Assembly (NCBI RefSeq): GCF_001949145.1
Contig: NW_019091667.1
Span: forward strand, 213,838 to 226,392
Direction of reading: 5' to 3'
Length of the DNA stretch: 12,555 bases
DNA from: Acanthaster planci
Lineage: Eukaryota > Echinodermata > Asteroidea > Valvatida > Acanthasteridae
Shown: positions 7,574 through 12,555 of the stretch, piece after piece
Position numbering within the stretch: the stretch's first letter is position 1
Layout: every line of letters begins with the position of its first letter
Translations under genes and position numbers: made by a program
The notes under the pieces: generated by a model
Seen by the model: only the letters and a program-made list of their open reading frames with translations
What the model was told of the DNA's origin: nothing
Database searches by the model: none

Positions 7574-8877
7574 ATGGAATTCCATATCTGAAGTCGTGCG
7601 TCGCCCGTTGTGCGTCGCCCGTCGTGCGTCGCCCGTCGCCCGTTGCCGGTCGTTCATCGTCTGTCGTGCGTCGTTCGTTTTTTTTGTCTCGATTGCGCGG
7701 TGGTTTCTTTAACTTTGACCCTTGATCGTTTCACTTGTTCATGTACTTGATCGATCGATCCATCGTGCCTGACTCTCGTTTTAGCAGTAGAACTAGGAGA
7801 TGTATTCGTTTTTGCAGTTTCGCCGAACTCCACTTGAAAGAAAAAAATAATATCCTTTCACTTTTAAAGACTGACATCGGTAAAGTGACGTGTATATGAA
7901 ATAATACCATTTTTGTAACATCGATAACTTAGTTACTCTAGACGTAACTTTACTCGTTAACAGCCTGACGTTAGGTCTATAGCCTATGTAATATTTCTGT
8001 CTGTCCCTGCACGATATCCCACATACAAATTATTTACAATGTTTGATTCCTTCATAGTTTTCATAATAGGCTAGACGAACTGATTCAACATTATTTTAAG
8101 GGCGGGTATACGTATGATGAAATCTGCTGTATACTCCAAATTATCCATGACTTGAGTTGCAGGTAGGCTCACAGAAGTCTTTTAAACAGTAACGTTACTT
8201 GTTAGCCCCATAAATAATGCTGATGTGCTGGACAACCTGCTCTCATTGGTCTATCCTCCATGGCATACACACCCACAAAAACCAACACGTCATATTTTCT
8301 GAAACTTAAATCAAGTGGTAATTGCCTCTAACAATACATTTAATAAACAGTTTGTTATCCTCAGCACTGTCTAGTATTTCTGAATTCCAAGGTGAAATTG
8401 AGAGGACAAAATGGAATGTCTGTATCGGTTGGCAGATTTCTTTCTGGAATTTGATGAAAACAAGTCGGCACATTTTTAAAGTATGCAAATTAGAATAAGA
8501 CTGTGGATAAGTTGGCCTAAACATTTTTGCTGAAAATGTTTTTCCAAAAAAAACAAACACTTGGTTGAATTCTAAGAAAGGCGATATTTTCTTAAAAAGG
8601 GGCAGGGGTTGTCTAGCATTATTGGCATTTATTATGGGACTAATATATACTTTGCAGGTGGGATTTGTACTTGCTTATTAGGAAAAGATCCTTAAAAGTG
8701 AATTGAATCATCACATTGTCCTATGTTAAACCCCGGCTTTTGCAGGCCCTATGCAACCCATTTGATGGACAACGCACGACGGGCGACGGAAAATCGCATG
8801 TTTGGAACTGGTAAATGGCAGAATCGGGACACAACAAAAACAAAAGACGACGGGCGACGGCAGATATGGAATTCCAT
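7574..8877. mobile_element. 1.3-kb non-autonomous DNA element with 8-bp duplication (hAT-like size class)
   Basis: The left end ATGGAATTCCATATCTG is mirrored exactly (17 of 17) by CAGATATGGAATTCCAT at 8861-8877. ACATTCAT flanks both sides as an exact 8-bp direct repeat. Inside each terminus lie GTCGCCCGTCG-type repeats, followed by a T-rich run and a TCGATT/CCGATT block in both arms, so weak inverted similarity extends beyond 100 bp. The interior (about 7690-8760) has no coding sequence I can recognise. An 8-bp duplication is typical of hAT, P and Merlin elements, but the terminus is unlike the usual hAT CAGTG start, so the superfamily is unresolved. The element is nested within the larger 3737-9983 unit and is therefore younger. 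Confidence 0.8.
7593..7675 (+). repeat. GTCGTGCGTCGCCC minisatellite in the element terminus
   Basis: Three near-perfect copies of the 14-base unit GTCGTGCGTCGCCC are followed by 7-base half units (GTCGCCC, GTTGCCG) and decayed copies. Inverted short versions (ACGGGCGACGG) occur in the opposite end, near 8776-8788 and 8850-8860. This is subterminal repetition belonging to the 7574-8877 element. Confidence 0.8.
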
Positions 8878-8885
8878 ACATTCAT

Positions 8886-9313
8886 ACTATCCCAGGACGA
8901 GATTATTTAGAAGTTTCATTTCTATTGCAAACGAACGATTTATGTCTGGGGAAAAATATGTGCAACTTCAATTTGAACTCATGCACTTTCCTGACACGGC
9001 TGGCTTGCTGGTCTTAACAGACTTGTCAGACGCGAGCTGCTCTATACACACAACCAATTTTATTGCAAACCCACCAATTTTGTGGACTGAATTCGAGTCG
9101 TTCACTTTCGGCATGGCACCATTGTCCCAGTTTCTTTTTCGCATAATTTGAGTTATTGCCGGCTGAACATAATCACTCCACTCCGTGTTCAACGACAAAA
9201 ATGAAAGGGTAATGAGATCGATGAAAAGAAGAAAACGGGGATACTGTCATTACTGTCGCCTATGCTTGAATCTCGCAATTTGAAATTGTTGACCCTATAT
9301 ACCACATCCTGTA
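8886..9313. other. Interior of the long-TIR element, right part
   Basis: A 142-codon open frame (8723-9151, plus) crosses the right end of the 1.3-kb element into this stretch, so it is not an inherited gene. An opposing frame at 8968-9198 likewise shows no domain. No RNA gene or repeat is recognised. Confidence 0.4.
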
Positions 9314-9983
9314 CGACCACAGCACTTCCAGTGGTTTCTTCTTTGGAAAAAAACGTACCGTACTGTTAATTGCGGTGCAGCGGCTGTGCCCACCTTCCTA
9401 GCAGATTATCGCGTTGTGTTCGGCCGAGTCGAAAATCAACCACTGCCAAACTCTGCACCCCCCTCTGAGTGGTTCCTGCTGCTTGGATTGTTTAGGCCCA
9501 TGTGCCATGCGGAAGAAACCAGCCAACCGAGCGATTTGACAAGTTTATCTACGGAAGCGGCTATCGGCAGTGTCATTAATTCAAGCTGTAGCCAAGGATA
9601 AATTTTACCCTGCTATTCCACAATTCAATATTTACAGTTTGGCTCCCTAACTTCCTGTATGACCCCCTGGCGTCTCCTGAATATCGAACATATGTGAGAA
9701 AACATCGGACAAATACAGTATATTTTAAGGTCGCACGTATAAAATGTTAAACATCGCATAAACATATTGAACATTGCACATGTATAAGTTAGACACTGAA
9801 CAAAATGTAGAACGTCGCACATATCTTGAACATTGCACATATGATATTGGACATTTCATATAACTTTCGCACATTTCATATAACTTTCGCACATTGCACA
9901 TAAAATGAAAATAATTATTGGACACACTGTGAACATCACACACATATATGAAAACGTTGAATATTGAAACGTTTGGCGTGCCA
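9314..9983 (-). repeat. Right inverted arm
   Basis: Read on the minus strand it parallels the left arm. It has the terminal TGGCACGCCAAACGTTTCAA, the motif array (9685-9960), the AGGGGGTCATACAGGAAGTTAG block (complement of 9643-9664), ATTTATCCTTGGCTACAGCTTGAA, TAGCCGCTTCC, then TTGGCAGTGG, AACACAACGCGATAATCT and TTTTCCAA...GCTGTG. It lacks the 459-bp insertion of the left arm and so represents the older uninterrupted form. An apparent 71-codon frame at 9386-9601 is repeat sequence. Confidence 0.82.
9685..9960 (-). repeat. Degenerate ~20-bp motif array, right arm
   Basis: Copies resembling GAACATTGCACATAT follow each other at about 20-base steps (near 9687, 9709, 9730, 9750, 9769, 9792, 9810, 9828, 9850, 9870 and 9890). 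ACATTTCATATAACTTTCGC is an exact 20-base tandem duplication at 9851-9870 and 9871-9890, which shows that the array also grows by local duplication. The cysteine-rich frames here (9625-9840 and 9725-10108, minus) are artefacts of the repetition. Confidence 0.75.
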
Positions 9984-9988
9984 TAGTA
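9984..9988 (+). repeat. Right target-site duplication (TAGTA)
   Basis: Exact copy of 3732-3736, directly outside the right GGCGTGCCA end of the long-TIR element. Confidence 0.7.
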
Positions 9989-11078
9989 TACAGCGCAGGC
10001 ATTTGGGGCGCAGTGTCCCAATTCAAGGAAAATTCTCCGCCAGGTGGAGGCGCGCAAAAAGTACCCCCACATATTCTTTCGAAAAGAAGGGATGATTAAA
10101 AAATTCATTGCTTAACCTACTAAAAACTGAAAATCAAATGAAAAATAAGTGACCAGACAAGAATTTAATTTGTGTTTTAGAAATCTCAGGGATGTTGGCG
10201 TGCATGCTTTTGGGCCCCTGACAGTGCTGATTTTACACTGTTTTCAATGAGGCTTGAATTAGTGGACTGGACCCACAAGCAGCAGTCCATATTTCCATCT
10301 GAAGGTGCCGACGCCGCAGGCTGCAGACGATCTCTAGCTGACGGCATGCCAGCTAATCCCATTGTCAGCACATCCGATGCCACAGTGACAGAGTATACAT
10401 GCGGCGCTTGGTCATTACTAGAAAATAATAACACATACGACAATCCCAAACATGCAAACTGATTTTAACCCAGCCCGATTTTTACTGAGAGCTGGGAGAT
10501 GTGTTCCTTGGAGGATTCTGAAGTAACGTCCATTGATGAACAGTTGGAAAAGACAAACGCTTGGATGAAACAATAGATCATGGGGCCCGCAACATAGGGC
10601 CTGCTCTTCAGATTTAACTTAAGGCCTGAGGAACTGGTATTCCCCAATACAAGTATAGGCCAGGCCACAATTTCACTTACATCTTAAACTAAGAATACGA
10701 CAATTAACGTCAATGTGAGCACCCATTGTAACTTACATTGTACGTAGTGCAAGTGACAATACTGTTTGAAACGGTGACTATCAACAATTGATCAGGACGA
10801 ACTCGAAAGCCCGCAGTGGGATTCCCCAAAGACGGCATAAGTCAATGTCACACTGCTTCAAATTTCTTGAATGCTCTTGCTCGTCTAAATTTCAATGGGC
10901 CTCTCCACGCATGAAGTTGGGTCTCTTTATCTGAAAATCCAGAGAAGTGGAAAAGGTATTACTTAATACATCTACTTAGGTTGTTGCCACATGACATTGA
11001 CGTCTCCTCCATTATTTATTTTGCTAAAGCCAAAGTACATCGATTATGTAACGATTTCCATAAGTTATTTCGTGCTCA
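9989..11078. other. Non-coding stretch right of the long-TIR element
   Basis: I see no gene. Opposing open frames of 71-87 codons at 10186-10462 overlap each other and show no domain. A G+C-richer patch lies at about 10250-10420. The sequence just outside the element does not resemble the left flank beyond TAGTA. Confidence 0.45.
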
Positions 11079-11230
11079 AAGTACTTCAATAATCACTAAC
11101 AATTTAAAAACTCGGAAGTCGAAAGCGCTGACAATGTGAAACAATGCGGACATCATTAGGTTTTCACCTACAAAGTGTGTTGACCCGCATACTTTCCAAA
11201 ATTCCTCACTTAAACACGGGCCGGGCTGTA
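11079..11230 (-). repeat. Dispersed repeat, copy B (inverted partner of 893-1090)
   Basis: Read on the minus strand it carries the same ordered blocks as 893-1090: GCCCGGCCCGTG, AAGTATGCGGG, the AACACACTTTGTAG block, CTAATG, CAGCGCT, GAGTTTTT, AATTGTTAGTGATT and GTACTT. It is shorter because it lacks about 45 bases found in copy A. The two copies lie about 10 kb apart in opposite orientation, outside all the other elements. Confidence 0.65.
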
Positions 11231-11341
11231 GTTAGACATCCTCTGGAACACAATTTTTAGGACACAACTTTTCTAATAAGACAAAACGCCAATGGCCAAT
11301 TGTCACAGGAATGTCTTGTCATCCTGGCTCCAAGTCAATAT

Positions 11342-11745
11342 GGCGTGCAAAGTTAACATTTAATCCGCGTATACAGATATTCCTAACACAGATATCTCTG
11401 TTCCTAATAAAGATATCTTTATTGTACATCCTGTTTAATATAAAAGATATATCTCTATTTCTAGTAGAGATAACTCTACTGTACGTCCTATTTTATTAGG
11501 TTGTCTCTATTATGTTTCCAGTCCCGCACACTGTGTCAACGGAAAGGTCATTGTAACGTCACGCACAAAGTTTCACAGAACGTCAAGATAATAGATTTTT
11601 AAACAGGAAACGTCGATGGCGACCTGCTGACCTCGGAAGCGGAAACCTAACTCTCTTGTGCAATAGAGATATCTGTTTTATAGAGATATCACTATTGGGA
11701 ATCGAGATGTTTCTATTCCAGGAATAAATGTTAACTTGGCACGTC
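11342..11745. mobile_element. Small inverted-repeat element rich in AGATATCT palindromes
   Basis: Left 11342-11366 and the complement of 11721-11745 match at 22 of 25 positions, sharing AAGTTAACATTT at the core. Next to each arm lie repeated near-palindromes of the form ATAGAGATATCTCTATT: several at 11389-11480 and others at 11665-11700. Another GAATAGAGAAATCTGTAT copy (11748-11765) sits just outside the right arm, so the true right end may be near 11775. No clear target duplication is seen and there is no coding capacity. It looks like a MITE or hairpin-forming element. Confidence 0.6.
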
Positions 11746-11877
11746 TAGGAATAGAGAAATCTGTATAAAATTTCCGGGCTTCATCAGGTATTTCACCTGT
11801 TGGATTGATTCCACTTTGAAATGTTATGATTTGATACACTTGTTTGAGCCTTTTGAGAATGAACACTGTCAGGAAAC

Positions 11878-12125
11878 CTATGTGGCTTTCTGAACGACAA
11901 AAATCGTAGAGATAAACTGACCTGCAGTATTTTCTACTCTGATTTCTGCCCCTTTGTGGATCATTTCCTGAATTTCTTTGGTACAGATTTGATGTTGTTG
12001 ATTGCTCATTTTGATCTGAGTTGGCACTTTAATTGTGCCGAACTGGAACTCGGAAGAATTCGATTCTGCATCCAACTACACTCTGTAATATCCACTTTTC
12101 CCATTCTGAAAGGTGATTTCGGATA
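11878..12125 (-). pseudogene. DIRS/Ngaro-like reverse transcriptase, N-terminal fragment
   Basis: On the minus strand a first block near 12050-12125 reads NHLSEWEKWILQSVVGCRIE. After a frameshift, KEIQEMIHKGAEIRVENTAG and QFISTIFVVQKA follow (ending near 11878). A W-WIL-V-GC-IEF lead-in, an EI-EM-KGA helix and a GQFIS-IFVV strand are the hallmark start of reverse transcriptase in the tyrosine-recombinase retrotransposons (DIRS/Ngaro), which copy RNA into DNA and integrate with a YR enzyme. The remaining RT, RNase H and recombinase are missing. Homology stops abruptly at 11878, close to the palindromic element. Confidence 0.75.
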
Positions 12126-12555
12126 TTTGCTGCATAACAAATCCCACAGCTCAATACAGAATTGAGTCCTTCTGTTTATTGACCTAGCTTTTGGACCAAC
12201 TTTTCCGTGGTTTCCTTTTTCCACGAAAGGAGCCTTTCTTATCTGCCCCTTGCAGGTGAGACTGATCACACTTGAATTGTACTCACGAGTGTATGGTTGG
12301 TACCTGTTAGACTGTTACTGTGATTTATAGTTGTGACTGCTCTACTTGTCTTTCCATGCTCTGGAAGTGGCATTCTGGCCTTTGCTTGTGCCTTTGTGTT
12401 TCATGTAAGAGGATGAAGAGGCTTCCTTGGAAGAGATCTTCACCACCTTTTGAGTGGCTTTGTGGATCTTTTCTTCGTACACTTTTTAGGTGCACTTCTC
12501 ACCATACAAACAGGACACTAACGGTTTGACATCTTGAAGATAGCCCTCTTTCAGG
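12126..12555 (-). pseudogene. DIRS/Ngaro-like ORF1 (gag-like) C-terminal remnant
   Basis: Reading leftward from the window edge, the minus strand gives VKPLVSCLYGEKCT, a stop, KVYEEKIHKATQKVVKISSK, further stops, and NRYQPYTREYN. A basic tail QIRKAPFVEKGNHGKVGPKA leads into the reverse-transcriptase block. A leucine-phenylalanine/tyrosine-G-E motif, a Lys-rich helix and then a basic glycine/lysine tail directly before RT is the expected end of the gag-like ORF in these elements. At least three stops interrupt it (near 12487, 12330 and 12310). The element continues beyond the window. Confidence 0.55.

Larger units (their letters stand above)
3737..9983. mobile_element. Long-TIR composite DNA element with TAGTA duplication
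   Basis: The left end reads TGGCACGCCAAACGTTTCAA. The right end is its inverted copy, finishing GGCGTGCCA at 9983. The inverted similarity continues inward for about 650 bp on the right, and on the left across an insertion. Immediately outside, TAGTA is present at 3732-3736 and again at 9984-9988, and flank similarity stops there. This is the picture of a transposed unit with a 5-bp target-site duplication. A 2-bp TA duplication is possible if the remaining three bases match by chance. The interior has no recognisable transposase, polymerase or integrase and holds other nested insertions. Long arms with internal tandem motifs resemble foldback-type elements. I do not assign a superfamily. Confidence 0.82.

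Noticed and set aside
8723-9151. 142-codon open frame, plus strand
   Set aside because: It spans the end of the nested 1.3-kb element and its target duplication, so it cannot be a conserved gene.
3737-9983. Polinton/Maverick (long inverted repeats)
   Set aside because: Ends do not begin with the usual AG, the duplication is not 6 bp, the length is far short, and no polymerase B, integrase or capsid sequence is present.
3737-9983. Pair of LTRs of a retrotransposon with 5-bp duplication
   Set aside because: The arms are inverted, not direct, and lack TG...CA ends.
9725-10108. 127-codon cysteine-rich open frame, minus strand
   Set aside because: It is made of the right-arm repeat array and crosses the element boundary at 9983.
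10186-10462. Opposing 87- and 71-codon frames
   Set aside because: Mutually overlapping, no motifs and no promoter or splice context.
1-12555. tRNA, rRNA or other structured RNA genes
   Set aside because: No cloverleaf with A/B boxes or conserved rRNA blocks noticed by eye; a tRNAscan-SE or Infernal run would be decisive.

Overview
The window is eukaryotic intergenic DNA, most likely from an invertebrate animal genome, possibly marine. It is AT-rich with local CpG-rich patches. No intact cellular gene is supported. What can be read are decayed fragments of at least three retrotransposon classes: BEL/Pao, a probable Ty3-like gag, and a DIRS/Ngaro-like tyrosine-recombinase element. Several non-autonomous DNA-transposon-like structures are also visible, two of them with clean target-site duplications. 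Amphioxus, hemichordate, echinoderm and mollusc genomes carry this mix of element classes, but the sequence alone does not fix the species.

Layout. 1-1470: no gene. It holds a CpG-rich patch (about 606-930) and a segment (893-1090) that recurs in inverted orientation at 11079-11230. 1471-3331 (+): 5'-truncated, stop- and frameshift-riddled BEL/Pao pol, running from the end of the RNase H region through the integrase zinc finger and catalytic core to the natural pol C-terminus. 3332-3731: its 3' flank, possibly LTR remains. 3737-9983: a 6.2-kb structure bounded by terminal inverted arms of about 650 bp, ending TGGCACGCC...GGCGTGCCA and flanked by the direct repeat TAGTA. The arms carry an array of degenerate motifs repeating about every 20-21 bp.

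The interior of this structure is a nest. A 459-bp insertion (4238-4696) interrupts the left arm between 10-bp direct repeats. A minus-strand gag remnant (6135-6470) has a CpG-rich, LTR-like stretch upstream (about 6600-7200). A 1.3-kb element (7574-8877) has a palindromic terminus and an exact 8-bp duplication, ACATTCAT.

9989-11078: nothing recognisable. 11079-11230: second copy of the 893-1090 repeat. 11342-11745: a small inverted-repeat element rich in AGATATCT palindromes. 11878-12555 (-): DIRS/Ngaro-like gag-end/reverse-transcriptase fragment, truncated by the window edge.

No genes act together here; the window is a stack of successive insertions. The most notable object is the long-armed 3737-9983 element. 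Its phased motif array and lack of a recognisable transposase suggest a non-autonomous foldback-type family that I cannot name.
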